Assembly (NCBI GenBank): GCA_950295325.1
Contig: OX485809.1
Coordinates: forward strand, 5,020,001-5,084,000
DNA from: Polytrichum commune
Taxonomy: Eukaryota > Streptophyta > Polytrichopsida > Polytrichales > Polytrichaceae
Reading direction: 5' to 3'
DNA: 64,000 nucleotides
Below, one piece after another: positions 36,801-48,066 of this stretch. The position numbers were made by a program, and so were the translations under genes. Every line of letters begins with the position of its first letter. The first letter of the stretch is position 1. Below the pieces are notes generated by a model. It was not told the DNA's origin, did no database searches, and saw only the letters and a list, made by a program, of their open reading frames with translations.

Positions 36801-38619
36801 GAAGATGACATAAAGTTTCGGGCCAAGTACACAAAATAGTCCTATTGGTGTGGGCCACAGTAATTCTCTAGAAACCATATTAATTCTCAAAGTAAGCCCA
36901 ATCTCTAGTTTTAAATTAGTGTTGGCCACATTAATTTGTTTTTTAAAGGAAAATTGATGTGGGCGATCATTTTACTTTATGCTACTTATCTCCTTGAACT
37001 GGAAGACTTGGGAGATGACCAAGGGTCTTGGCCCACATTATGTCCACCCTCACTAGACAACTAGCGTGGTGGACATTAATTAATTCCACATTAATTTTCC
37101 ACCCACACTAAAGAGGCTATTTAGTGTACTTTCACTGTGTGACATCCTTTGTGGCATGATAAAGTAACCATCTTCAATAGGGTTATTTCTCGGTTGTCAA
37201 AATCAAATACTTTTGGGTAATAGTGCCTCGAAGTGCTAGATTGTCTCTTTCTTGCCATGTCAACACCTGATGTGCCACATTGATCATTAAACTTAAACTT
37301 GAACCTCGAAAGTATGAATGATTCATAGCTGTCAATCCCTTTGCCTTTCCTCTCATGTGACAGGTGGTTGCATCCGAGAATTAATGAATCCTCTCTTTAT
37401 TTGCCATGTTTGAAGACATCCAGCCATGTGAAAAGACCCTAATTTAGAGAGGGCATAAGCTTTATTCACGATTGTTGCAATTTTTGTCCTTATGAAAACA
37501 AACAACACAGACTTGTGAGAATAAACTTGTTTCTTTTCTTGGCCTGTAGAGTATATCAGAACAGGGCGAGCCTCCGAAAGGGTAGATGTTTACAGCTATG
37601 GCGTGATATTGCTTGAGCTTTTGACTGGGCGAAAAGCAGTAGATGATTCTTTCACGGAGGAGCACATGAATCTTCCTACTTGGGTAAGAAACATGCTACA
37701 TCAAAGGAATAATTCTGCCTTCAATACGTAACCCTTAAAAGTCTTATGGGGTATACTCCAAATCAAGAATATTATTTTCACATCTACTTTTGGAGTGTAA
37801 ATACAAATCAAATTTTTGAATGGTAATTATGAGATTACATCTATACGGTTAGAACTAGCAGCACTATCAATAATATATATGAAACTAATTTAGAAGTATT
37901 TTCATTCAAATATTCCAAAAGAAGAAGAAGAAGACACTCAACCTAATTTTAGTGATATCTGTTCTAACTGGCTAAAAACACAAGTTGCATAAGATGAAAA
38001 ATACCATATCAATACTGGGTTACTGTCTATATATAGGTAGTTCTGAAACAAATAAATCATTCAGACCTCAACATAAAATGTCAATAGTAAAATCTTGGAT
38101 CACAGACTTGGGTGGAGAGATAGCCTTCAATGTGTAGGAAGCTTGAGTGGTGTAACTCTTAGAAAATGGAGAAAACAACATGGAGAAGAGCTTGACACAG
38201 AGGAGTTTGGAGGTTTTTGAGAAGGTGAGTGACCGCCTTTTGGTCACTTGGGACGTCAGGGGCTAACAGTTGCTCCATATTTGCAGGTGCGAAGCATCTA
38301 CAACAAATGCGACAGCTCAAATATAGTGGACAAGCGGCTGAGGGAGACAGTCTCACACGTAGACCTCGACGCGGTGCTAGAACTTGCCTGCCTCTGTGTA
38401 TCCCTCACTCCGGAGGATAGACCCAAGATCAACAAAGTGGTGGAAATTCTTGAAGCTCTTGCGCATTCGGAGAATTCAACACAATCCTCATCATCCTTAC
38501 GAACATCGATAGATGCTCCTTCCGAAGATTCTACTTCTAGTCCTACAAAGGATGATGATCCGTGTACCAAAACGCCGAAGTTGAAGATCAATGGAGAGTA
38601 TTTTGTCTTTGAGGCTTAG
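30836..38619 (+). CDS. LRR receptor-like kinase (FEI-like), HGD catalytic loop
   Basis: Exons: 30836-30944, 32266-32401, 32660-32731, 32858-32929, 33159-33230, 33347-33418, 33686-33754, 34246-34343, 34975-35118, 35189-35209, 35599-35934, 36408-36662, 37550-37683, 38287-38619. They sum to 1923 nt (640 aa), all phase-consistent. Order: signal peptide (FILWLFAVFLTTCEA), LRR N-cap with PCNWWGIIC, about five LRRs, FLGNSYLCGLP, transmembrane helix in exon 9, then the kinase. Kinase residues: glycine loop GEGGHG, ATP lysine in FAVKRL (about residue 343), HGD at about 438-440 instead of HRD with Ser instead of the usual Lys two residues on, DFG at about 458, APE at the exon 12/13 join. The N-terminal exon is separated by a 1.3-kb repeat-filled intron and fits by phase and by the signal peptide. 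Exon 10 is a 21-nt microexon. Likely a plasma-membrane receptor; ligand unknown. Confidence 0.9.
30960..31981 (+). repeat. Tandem repeats filling receptor-kinase intron 1
   Basis: About three degenerate units of 320-340 bp start at GAACTGTTCAC(T/A)GG near 30963, 31303 and 31619. They share AATCTTCGGAG, TGTCAGTTCTT and CATTTGGAGAACTGTTCAC. Then come two nearly identical 102-bp units at 31781-31880 and 31883-31981 (TTCTTTTTGAGAATCTTCGG through TGAGCCTGTAGATTA, one difference seen). Confidence 0.75.
36097..36375 (+). repeat. Interspersed repeat R1, copy b (receptor-kinase intron 11)
   Basis: About 279 bp matching 871-1133. Shared landmarks are GTATGGATATTTGA, TTTATATACCATGCAAG, CAGTATCAATATGGT and GGGTAGGTTC. 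It fills most of the intron. Confidence 0.7.
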
Positions 38620-38715
38620 ACTGATCACAGGTTGGTACTCTATGACATGTAGCTCTGAACCACTGATTCAAGCGGCGAATCGTTTTCAAGAGATTAGCTT
38701 CACAAGGTCATAAGC

Positions 38716-38922
38716 TGGTGGAAATTCTTGAAGCTCTTTCGGATTTGGAGGATTCAACACACTTAAGAATTCATCATCCTTAAGAAGATTGATGGGTGCT
38801 CCTTCCAAAGGTTCTACATCTTCGAGTCCTACAAAGGATGATGATTCTTGTACCAAAATGCATAAGTTGAAGATGACTGGAGAATATTTTGTCTTCGAGG
38901 TCTTACTTAAGGCTGATCACAG
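38716..38922 (+). pseudogene. Degenerate tandem copy of the last kinase exon
   Basis: It repeats about 190 bp of exon 14 and its 3' flank (38440-38630). GTGGAAATTCTTGAAGCTCT, TCCTACAAAGGATGATGAT and GAGAATATTTTGTCTTCGAG recur, followed by the same CTGATCACAG. Small indels break the frame, and no kinase core is included, so it is a relic of a local duplication. Confidence 0.8.
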
Positions 38923-41174
38923 TTTTTAAAAGTAGAACATTTTAGTGGTGCAACTGGCCAACTGTTTTCAGGAGATTAGTATCACACTGATGTATTTTTG
39001 AACACATTGTGCCATTACTGAAATAGCGAGGGACAAAAGTGTTGATGAGAATATTGGTAGTTTTTCTCAAGGAATTTTATTCCTGAGATGTATTTACAAT
39101 GAAGACCCTACCTTCTTCTTTCAAACATATCTCAGCATATTGACTTGCAATGGAGTTAATTTTTCCTAGTCTTGGTCAAAGCTGTGTTTTGGCATTTGTC
39201 TTGATACTGTTATCTGTGAATCGCCAGTTTGTGCTTGTGAAATGAAATGAAATTGAGGGGATAATATAGGATTCAGCATCCAGTCGTTGAATTCAAATTT
39301 TTTGCTGAAATTCTCTCATCTCCTAGGGTTGAAGATCCTACGGATAAATCACACTTTAGCCTTAAAATCTGTCCATGGAATTTCTTCAACCAACACTGTC
39401 AAAACAACCCTTTCATGGGCTAGGGAAATCAAGGGTTGATGTTCAAAATTAGCTTGTAAGTGATCAACATCTGTCCAGGGTTCGGTTTTGGTCAGTGGTG
39501 GCCACCGTAATAGGCCAGAAGAGATTGGCATGATTGTTTGGTGAAATTTGTGAAGTACTTGCACAAAATATTTTGAGCATTCATGAACAGTAGTTGATGG
39601 AAGCCTTCTATTCACATCGGAGGGGACAATTCAAGCTGACCTCGATCCTATTCATTCTATTAAGGTCGGGATGGGGAATGTCTACAACCTCAACCTATAT
39701 TTCACCCAATATTGGGATATTGGAATATTGAGGTCAAGGTTGTGGTCCAGGTTGATGTCGGGACTGAGGTTGGGGTGGGGATGTGTCGCGCACCTCTCCA
39801 TGAGGAGTGCCCAAAACACCATGGGCACAAGGGGGGCCCGGAATGACACCCGGGACTTGTGGCGCCGTTGGTGCGAGGGCCCAAGTGGTCCTAGTGTGGG
39901 TGAGGGCCCCAGGCGTTGGGAATGCCTCCCACCCACGAAGACTAGGAGGCACGAGGTTAAGGCCATCAACTATGAGTAACTTATGGTGTGTGGATTCTAG
40001 AATGCTCAAGAACACCTCAATCGGAGATGTGAGCTAGAAGATATGGCAATTTGAGTGGGGCGCTGTCCCAGGACAGCGTCCTGGTACAGCAGTGGCCTGG
40101 GAGTGGCTCCCGGGACTGCCAAGGTTTAAACATGCATAACTTCCTCAATAGTTGCCCAAATGGGGCAAGCGAGGAGTCCATCGGCATCTACGTGAAGCGT
40201 ATATGATGATGGAGTGGTTGGTTATTAGCATTAAGGATGTAACAAGGAAGTTATAGTGTTTTGAAGTTGCTAGGGGCTTCTAGCCCCAGTGGCTAAGGGA
40301 CAATGTCTACTTGGCCCCACCTCTTGGCAGAGAGACAAAAGGTTTCTTGACGGTGGGGTAGGGGCCCTCTCAAAAGTCTTAGAGGCTTACATGAGTGAGA
40401 TGGTGTGACCGAACCCACCCAAGGCTGAACGACACGGCCTCCATGGGCATTGGCGCAATGTGAGGGGATAGTTGCCTAGTATGGTTCAGGTTGTTGTAGT
40501 GTTGCTCCAGCAACGCGATGATCAACATAAGAGTGGACTTCCATCCATCTAAGAATTGATTACAGATTAAGGGGTGAGTACCGAAAGCAAAGTAGGAGGG
40601 TTGGTTCCCCTCCTATATATTATAAGGTCCGGGGTAGGAAGAGCTAACCATTAGCATGGCGGAATGCGAACGGTTAGCGCTCGTGACCCTTGCTAGAAAT
40701 GAAATTGGTCAATATAATTAAAGGGAGCTAGCGAGGGTTGCGATAGAATGTGGTCCTTCCCCACCCTATGTGATCATCCCATATTGAGGAATTGAGGTTG
40801 GAGTAGCCTTGCTCTTGAAAGAAGGCGACTTGTTTTATCCTGAGAAGTACTAAGTTTTGGTCAAGGAAAAGACATGTATAGTTTTGATCACAAGATTCAT
40901 GATCTACATTGGTAAAAAAGAAACCTATTTGCAAGAGAGAGGGAACTATTACATACAAATGTACCTCTCATTCATTACAAAATCACAACGGTGAGGTTTA
41001 TTTTTTTGATTGATTTGACACCATAATCAACTTCAAAGACCTTGAATTAGTCTTGTCCAAACCATTTGAGATGAATTGGCCACAAACCTATAGCGGGTCT
41101 AGTTGTTTATGTTGGATGGATGAGGGGTATGTTTGAATGTGATAATTTCCTCTCTCCGTATTTGCAAAGGCAAC

Positions 41175-41760
41175 CTAAGGGGCGCTTCACACTATGGCCG
41201 AAGGTCAAGAGGCCGTTGATTTCCACTAATGAGATTGCAAGAAACCAAGAGTTTGGTCCCTCGACCCTTCATACTAAGGCCAAAGTCCAAAAACAATCGT
41301 AATTTAAAATGAACACTTTTTGAAGAAGCCAACGGACTCTTGAAGGAAGTTTGGGTCAGACGGGAATAAAAACCCAAATTATGGTCGAGAGGCCATCGGT
41401 TTTTTTTCATAAAAAAATCAATCATTGACAAGATCTTGGTTGTTAGATTGGAAGGGTTCAACTTGTTTTGAGCAAGAAATAAAGTGGTTCTCCTTCTGCA
41501 TGGGATGGATTTGGACTTTGGGCTTGGCCTTTGAAGGCTTCACACTATAACCGTCGAAGTCGAGAGGTTGTGGGAATTCATGACCAAAGGTTTGGACTTT
41601 GGGCTTGGCCTTTGGAAGCTTCACACTATGCCCAGCCGAAGGTTCCCATTCCTACATTTTATTGACTATTTTCAGCCCATTTCTTTGGACTCTCAACAAA
41701 GTTTGGCCACTCAATCCCATGGCCTCTCAACTTCGACGGCCATAGTGTGAAGCGGCCCTA
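41175..41760. mobile_element. Foldback element with CTTCACACTATGGCC ends
   Basis: The left end CTAAGGGGCGCTTCACACTA and following TGGCCGAAG pair with the right end CGACGGCCATAGTGTGAAGC then GGCCCTA. The end sequence recurs inside at about 41540 (CTTCACACTATAACCGTCGA) and 41620 (CTTCACACTATGCCC). TTTGGACTTTGGGCTTGGCC is present at two internal sites. No transposase is seen. Confidence 0.7.
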
Positions 41761-42279
41761 ATTTCACATATCAGTGAAGCTAGCATGTAGAGAGTCATAT
41801 AGCGTTGCTGTTGGACATGATGGAACCCCTACTCCGTGCCCTTTTACCAGGGCACGGGAATAAGACGAGGATCCCATTCCCGTAGCATTGTTGCATGCGT
41901 GCAGGGGCAACACTTGTCCGGCTGCTTGCATCACCTTTCTCGCTTTCTGCGTCGCTCCCATGTCAGGCTTCTTCCGACTTCGTACTTATTACTACACCAT
42001 TCTACAGCCATCGCCTCAATCAATCAAGGAACGAACTCTAAACACAAAACTGTTCGAGTCTTCTTCAGCTGACTCATCATCCTTAACCTGCCATCCTTAT
42101 CGCTCCTTCCTCATCGACACTGTGCTCACTGTGTTAACAGAGCTTTTGGAGTGTTTGGGTTTTGTTTGGAGGTGTGTGTTGTTTCGGGATTGATGGTGGG
42201 GCAGAGGACGATGAGCAGGAGGTGATTGGGGTGAAAGAAAGAAAGTAAAGAAAGAGAGTGGGGGTTTGGATTTGGCAGT

Positions 42280-45200
42280 ATGGGAAGGGGTTTAGTGCGA
42301 GGGGCGATTCGGGGATGGAAGGCTTCTGGCTCCGTTTGCGGCAATAGGACACTCACCACATGCAGGGCCGTAATCTTGCCTCGGTTCGGAGGTCCTGAGG
42401 TAACGCCTTATTCCCGTGGAGTATGTGTGGAGTTGGGAAGTTGTGATGTGTAGCAAATTTGCAGCTTAAACCCTCCGGGAACATTGAGAGTGCATTTGTC
42501 TTTTTTCGTCCTATTTGGATTTAAGATTTTTGGATTTTGGGTTGAGTTGATTTTAATTGAGTGGAATCTAATCAATTCGACTCAACTCAGAATCTTATAG
42601 GAGCGGAACCTTTTGGGCATACCGCAGTGGTGCCCTTCTGGTTTCAGATTTGCGCATTTGAATGAGTGTTGTGTTTTTGTCGCCCATGTTGCAGATAGAC
42701 AATGAGGTGATGCCCTATTCCCGTGGATTACATGTGTATTTGGGAAGTTGTAGTGTGGAGCGAATGGGTAGCTAAACTCTGTCAGATCATTAAGAGTGCA
42801 ACTGTCTTTGTTCGTCCTACATTTATTTGAATTTTGGGTTGAGTTGGTTAATTCAGTGGATAGTCACGAAACTTTTGGGCATACTGTAGTGGTGTCCTTC
42901 TGGTTTTCGGATTGCATATATGAATGTGTGGTGTTTTTGTTGCCCATGTTGCAAATAGGCAATGAGGTAATGCCTTCTCCCTGTGGATTATATGTGTAGT
43001 TAGCGAATTTGGAGCTAAACCCTCTGGGAACATTGAGAGTGCAATTTGTCTTTGCAATTCGCCCTTCTGAGGTTTAGAGAACCCAATAATGTTTTTGGGA
43101 TTCTGGGTTGAGTTGATTTAATTCAGCGGAACCCAACTAAATTGGCTTGACCCAAAATCGTATAGGAGGGAACCTATTTGGGTGTACTGTAGTGATGCCC
43201 TTTTGGTTTTACAAGAGCCTGAGGTTTCGGGAATCAGAGGGCTAGGTGCTTTTCGTGAATTTTTTCTTGTATTTATACGATGGATTAATACCTTCTTAGT
43301 CAGTGACATTGTGGTTGGGAAGATGGGGTTTCTGCAGAGGTGCATCTTGCTTCTATTGTATGAATTTGACCTGACATTTTGCATTTTCTGTGCATGTTTT
43401 TGAGTATGTGATCAGGTACTTGAGGTGCGAGATGATGCAGTGCTGCCAGATTTGGGGGCTTCAGAGGTGTTGGTGCGCACACATGCGGTTGGTGTTAATC
43501 CACTTGACATGCGGGTATGTCACAGATGACCTGAGTTTCTCTTATATACATTGTGGAATTTGGATGTTGTTTGAGTAGTGTATTGAGACTGTGACCATGA
43601 AATGTGAGGGCGCTTGAAATTCGTCTGCAGGCCGTACCATGGATTATTGAAGTTGAAATTTGTGTGGTCATGGGCCCTCAAGTGTAGTGCAAAGACATAC
43701 ATGACCTGGCTCTCAACTGAATGCTATTTCTTTACCATCCTATTCATGTGGGCCCTTCTACACAATAAGTTGTAATGGATCAAGGGTTGGGAGATTTTGG
43801 AGTGTTGTGGTCTCCCAGTTTTGTGTTAGACCCACCTCTTTGAAGTAGGCTTGACGCAAATCCGGCAGACCATGAAACATTATACATTGCATGCCATGTA
43901 TTACCCATATGAAGGTTTGTTCATCCATTCAAACTTCATTGGTCCCTTAGGCTCTCAAGCTCTAGTGTAAAGCAAAGAGGGACAGTCTCGGCATTTCCAG
44001 CAATGAGAGATTTAGATTCCAATGGTCAAGGGCCCTCAAGCTCCACCATAAAGTGCCCCTTAGTATCATGACTATTCCAATGGCATTATTTATGTGCATT
44101 GTGACCTTTTGCTTGATGTACATTTTTTTGCCTCCCAGTTGACCCAGCCTTTTAATTTTGTGCAGATGAGGGAAGGCTACGGGCGGTCATTGTTTGAGCC
44201 ATTGTTGCCTCTCGTGTTGGGTCGGGATATTAGTGGGGAGGTTACAGGCATAGGAAACAATGTGAGGCATTTTCAAGTAGGACAACAAGTTTTTGGGGCC
44301 TTGCATCCTACAGCTACTCGAGGAACATATAGTGACTATGCAATTCTTGGAGAAGAGCAGTTAGCTCCAAAGCCTGAATCACTCTCTCACACGGTATATG
44401 GCCCTTCAAATTATCCATATATTCCTCTTATCCATGCTTTCCTACAAATTATCCATGGGTTCATAGTTTTGTATGTAAATATACCAACACTCCAGAGCCC
44501 TGTGAAAAGCAATGTCTTCAAAGCTGAATTCAATGACATTGTGATGATGCTTTGGTTCATCATTAGTTTAAGAGTTATGTTGGGCCTGTGTTTATGATCC
44601 ATTCCTTCTTAGTCACCAAGCACAAATATGTCATGATATAGAGTGGTAGCTCAAGCCACTTTTGTCTGCCCTCCAATAGTTTTGTTGAAAGTTATCCTTT
44701 GAATCAAAAGTTTGCTGTATCATGAGCTGATTATGTGGCAGGCATTTGTATCTTCACGGTTGTCATAAAGTACAAGTATAAGTTTGTAAAACTGAACTTT
44801 AGGATAAATTATTTCTTCAAGGAGTGTACCAGTGATTTTAGTCTGACCTCATTGAGTAATAACAGGAATGTAACATGCGTGTGTTGTATAGCCCAAATGT
44901 TTAACCAAAACTTGTCCTGACCGCCACTTTAAAAGAGGTAGTGGCTGCAAATATATTGTTGAGTTGGACAGCTTGCTTAAGTATGTGTATACACAAGGTG
45001 TGTATATTTTGTACTTACTAAACTCTGAAAACTCCTTACAGGAAGCTGCTGCAATTCCGTTTGCTGCACTTACTGCCTGGCGAGCCCTCAGAAGCACTGC
45101 CCAGATAAAACAGGGGTAATCATTTTCTTGAGAGCCTGATGTTTTTGGTTCATCCATGCTCAGGCTAGGGTCTTCAAAAGGTTATGCAAGTCAGTAAAGT

Positions 45201-48066
45201 CTAGATTTGTGGACTACATTTTTTCCACTTCAAGGTGCATTTTCATACAATCACTGTTTCGGTGGTTGATGGTTTGTAGTTTACTTTCTTTGGCTCTATT
45301 TTTGAAGGATAAGGTGCATTCATGACAATCACAACCACAATTGCTCTACTTGCTCAACTAACTTACGATTCAAGGTGTACTTGGGAGTAGTTGCGATGGT
45401 TGTAGTTTTCTTTGTTGGTTCTATCTCCTCAAAGAGCAAGCCCCTAGGTTCCACATGGTTGGTCGAAAATATCTGGTTCACTCAGATGCTCCCACTATGA
45501 TTGGGTGGACCATAGGTTATGGGTGCATTGGAAATCAAGTGCTAGGAAGGTCACTCGTCTGAGTTATTCCAACCTTAGGCAGCTTAACATCAGAGTTCTC
45601 ATGGGCCCCAGCTTAAGGCCTTGGTTAAAGCCACCCCCACTGTGAATATTTTGGGGACTTAGAGTGAAAATGGTGGGGTTGTAGGCAGAAAGTCTTGGTA
45701 ATGGGAGGTGGAGGAGCAGTTGGGCTTGCTGCAATCCAAATAGCCAAAGCGGCAGGATGTGAGGTTTCTTGCACATGTGGGCAACGAAGCATGGAACGAG
45801 TGAAAGATGCTGGTGCCAGAAAGGCAGTCGACTACACAGCTCCTGTAATTTACCAATCTTTTGATCATGATGGTTGATATTTTTTTGAGGTTTAGGTTTT
45901 AGGGTGTATGATCTTAGAGATTCATATACACTCATGGGGACCTTTTGAAATATCACACTAGAAGGGATGCTTGAATATTGAATTTGTGTCCCTGATTTTT
46001 GATGTTGAAAATTATAGTTATCCTTTTTTTGAACTTAATGGGACTTTTCGTTGGGAGTTGGTCCCCATATGATTTTCCATTGGTTGTTTTGCATAGAACA
46101 TCAATAATGTCTTTCCACTTGTGGTTCATGCTCAGAGATGTTTGAATTTGAATAAAGAGCAACCTATTTCAGTTCATTTAGGGCCAAACTCAGTTTAGCA
46201 ACTCTTGGCATGGCAAAATGAGTTTGACCTTCAATGAATCGATCTAGAATGTTCTTCGTTCAATCCTCCACACTACCTCCAAGCATGCACCAAAATTTTA
46301 CCAAACATGGAAGGTGTTGTATGCAAAACAACGAAATCCCAATCAAAATCCATGTTGAGTTAGAGGATGACTTTATTGTCAACGTCATAGAAGCTGCATA
46401 TATTTGTAGGGGAAGACACATTTGTGTGTTTCTTCAAACATGCGTTAGGTGAGTTATGTTCATCAAGCCTAGTGGTTTTTGGAATAAGTGTCTTTGGTGG
46501 TGGCTGATTGTCATGTGCTTATGGTGGGGTTCTTGTCTAGTTGGTTTCAGAATTTCAGGGATCAGTTTGAAGAGCGATTTGATGCGGTCTTGGACACTAT
46601 TGGATTGCCTGAAACTGAGACTGCTGGTATAAGTCTTCTGCAAAGAGGGGGCCACTACATGACTCTACAGGTTTTCCCCTACTTGTATTTTCTAAGCGTT
46701 CAAGTCCTTGACACTGTAGTAAACATTTGATCAAGTGTAGAATTTAAATTGGGGTGCCATGTTCATTAACACAGTCTTTGTGACTTGTTATGTAGCACCA
46801 AGTGTCATATGACACCCTCTCTAATTGCCACCCATTGCAAGCCCATTAATGTGGGTTGATGATGAATAGTGTGGGCTGCACTGAAGTAGATGTTTTTTTA
46901 GCATCAACTTTTGTACAAGTAGGTCATTGGGAGACACTTATCTCATGACTTTGGATGCAATTGTGCAGTTGCAATATGAAGACCTATGCTTTCATTCAAT
47001 TTGCAACTGTGATTTTATTTCCCCTGAAGGAAGTGATAATTCTGGATGCAGGGAGAGACAGTGAATTTAGCAGATAAGTATGGTCTCTTGGCAGGAGGTG
47101 CTGCTGCTGGGGCCACATTACTTAGGAAGCAAATGCTATATAGACAATCACACGGTGTTGGTGAGTTATGCTAAAGATGACTCAAAAGCAAAGATGCAAT
47201 TGCATTTGGTTACTTAATCGGAGATCCATATTTGAGTGGTGTGTGGTTAGGTGCAGGTTTAAGAACAGACATGAAAATGCACCCATTTCAAAGAAATTGG
47301 ACTACATGCTTAAACCTTGTTAGTTATTCTAGGTTCAATCGTCAAACATATTGGGAGGCGGTGAGGGGCTATATGATCACTAAGAACAAGAATCTTCATT
47401 TTGATAATGAATAAGATATTCATATGAGCTTAGAAAATCATGAGGAAAATAGCTGTGACCGCATGCTTAATATCCTCGGAGAAGTAGGTGTAGACTTTAG
47501 ACCCACTTATATTACTGCACATCTCTATCTCAAGTCATCTTTTTAGATTGTTGACCTATTGATCATGGCTGTCTTTATACAGCCTAGAAGTCTACACCAC
47601 TTTGGTATTTACTGTCACTTACTATTTGGAGTTACTCAATGCTAAAACTTTTTACGGAGAATGTAAGCTTTTACCAAGTAAAGTCATCTGTGTTTTACAA
47701 TTTCCAAATAACCTCTTTAAGCTCTGCTAGTGAATTTTTATTGTACAGTAGGAAGTTGTAGCATTGTGTAGTTCCATCTAGTAAGTGACACTAAATACCA
47801 TAAATAGTGTAGTGGAACTTGGGTTGCAGCTTTGTTGTTGATGCTGATGGTTAATTGACATGATTTCGTATACAGAGTATTGGTGGTCAATCATGCGGAC
47901 CGATGGAGAGGGATTGGAGGAGATAGCTAGGTTGGCAGCCAACGGGCGGCTCAAAATCCCCGTGGGCAAAACATTTCCACTAGAAATGGCAGCTGAGGCA
48001 CACCGTGCACGAGATAGCAAGAAAGCCAATGGAAAAGTTGTTTTAGAGGTCGATGTGAAGGCCTAA
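42280..48066 (+). CDS. RTN4IP1: Quinone oxidoreductase-like MDR protein (RTN4IP1-like), mitochondrial
   Basis: Exons: 42280-42399, 43416-43514, 44166-44393, 45042-45115, 45685-45844, 46551-46670, 47052-47160, 47876-48066. They sum to 1101 nt (366 aa), all phase-consistent. The N-terminus MGRGLVRGAIRGWKASGS is Arg-rich without acids, as in mitochondrial presequences; an in-frame stop lies upstream, so this ATG is the start. GroES-like part: VILPRFGGPE, VGVNPLDMRMREGYG, PLVLGRDISGEV. Nucleotide-binding part: VLVMGGGGAVGLAAIQIAKA, FDAVLDTIG. C-terminus: GRLKIPVGKTFPLEMAAEAH and KANGKVVLEV. No zinc ligands are seen, as in the quinone-reductase branch. Known relatives: human RTN4IP1 (mitochondrial, coenzyme Q related) and Arabidopsis At3g15090. 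At exon 5 only the GTAG acceptor at 45681-45684 keeps frame; the nearby GCAG would not. Confidence 0.92.
42391..43160 (+). repeat. Tandem triplication in oxidoreductase intron 1
   Basis: Three diverged units of about 260 bp start at GAGGTAACGCC (42397, the real exon 1 donor), GAGGTGATGCC (near 42704) and GAGGTAATGCC (near 42965). Shared content is TTCCCGTGGA, GGAGCTAAAC or similar, AACATTGAGAGTGCA, TTTTGGGTTGAGTTG and ATTCAGTGGA. Confidence 0.75.
46019..46381 (+). repeat. Interspersed repeat R2, copy b (oxidoreductase intron 5)
   Basis: Matches 5419-5772 in ALG1 intron 3 in the same orientation relative to the host gene. Landmarks are GGGAGTTGGT, ATGATTTTCCATTGGTTGTT, GAGCAACCTATT, AAAATGAGTTTGACC and CATGTTGAGTTAGAGGATGA. 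Confidence 0.75.
47195..47515 (+). repeat. Interspersed repeat R3, copy c (oxidoreductase intron 7)
   Basis: Shares GATAATGAATAAGATATTCA, TATGAGCT and ATGAGGA with 11445-11770, and GTGGTGTGTGGTTAG with 26645-26930. It lies directly before MITE-A copy 3 in the same intron. Confidence 0.6.
47592..47815 (+). mobile_element. MITE-A, copy 3 (oxidoreductase intron 7)
   Basis: 224 bp, left end CTACACCACTTTGGTATTTA then CTGTCACTTACTATTTGGA, right end inverted CTAGTAAGTGACACTAAATA then CCATAAATAGTGTAG. It ends about 60 bp before the acceptor of exon 8. Confidence 0.8.

Larger units (their letters stand above)
38620..42279. other. Intergenic region between receptor kinase and oxidoreductase
   Basis: No gene is supported. 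It contains the duplicated tail of the kinase (38716-38922), a GC-rich block at about 39770-39960, a stretch at 40060-40760 with CTATATATTATAAGG near 40613 that could be a worn solo LTR (weak), a foldback at 41175-41760, a short hairpin CCGTGCCC...GGGCACGG at 41837-41860, and the promoter of the oxidoreductase. Confidence 0.5.

Noticed and set aside
39682-40037. Overlapping frames on both strands in the GC-rich block near 39.8 kb
   Set aside because: Low stop-codon density explains them; no domain, no splice-linked neighbours.
40060-40760. Possible solo LTR with TATA-like box
   Set aside because: I cannot find matching TG...CA borders or a target duplication; mentioned only as a weak possibility in the intergenic entry.
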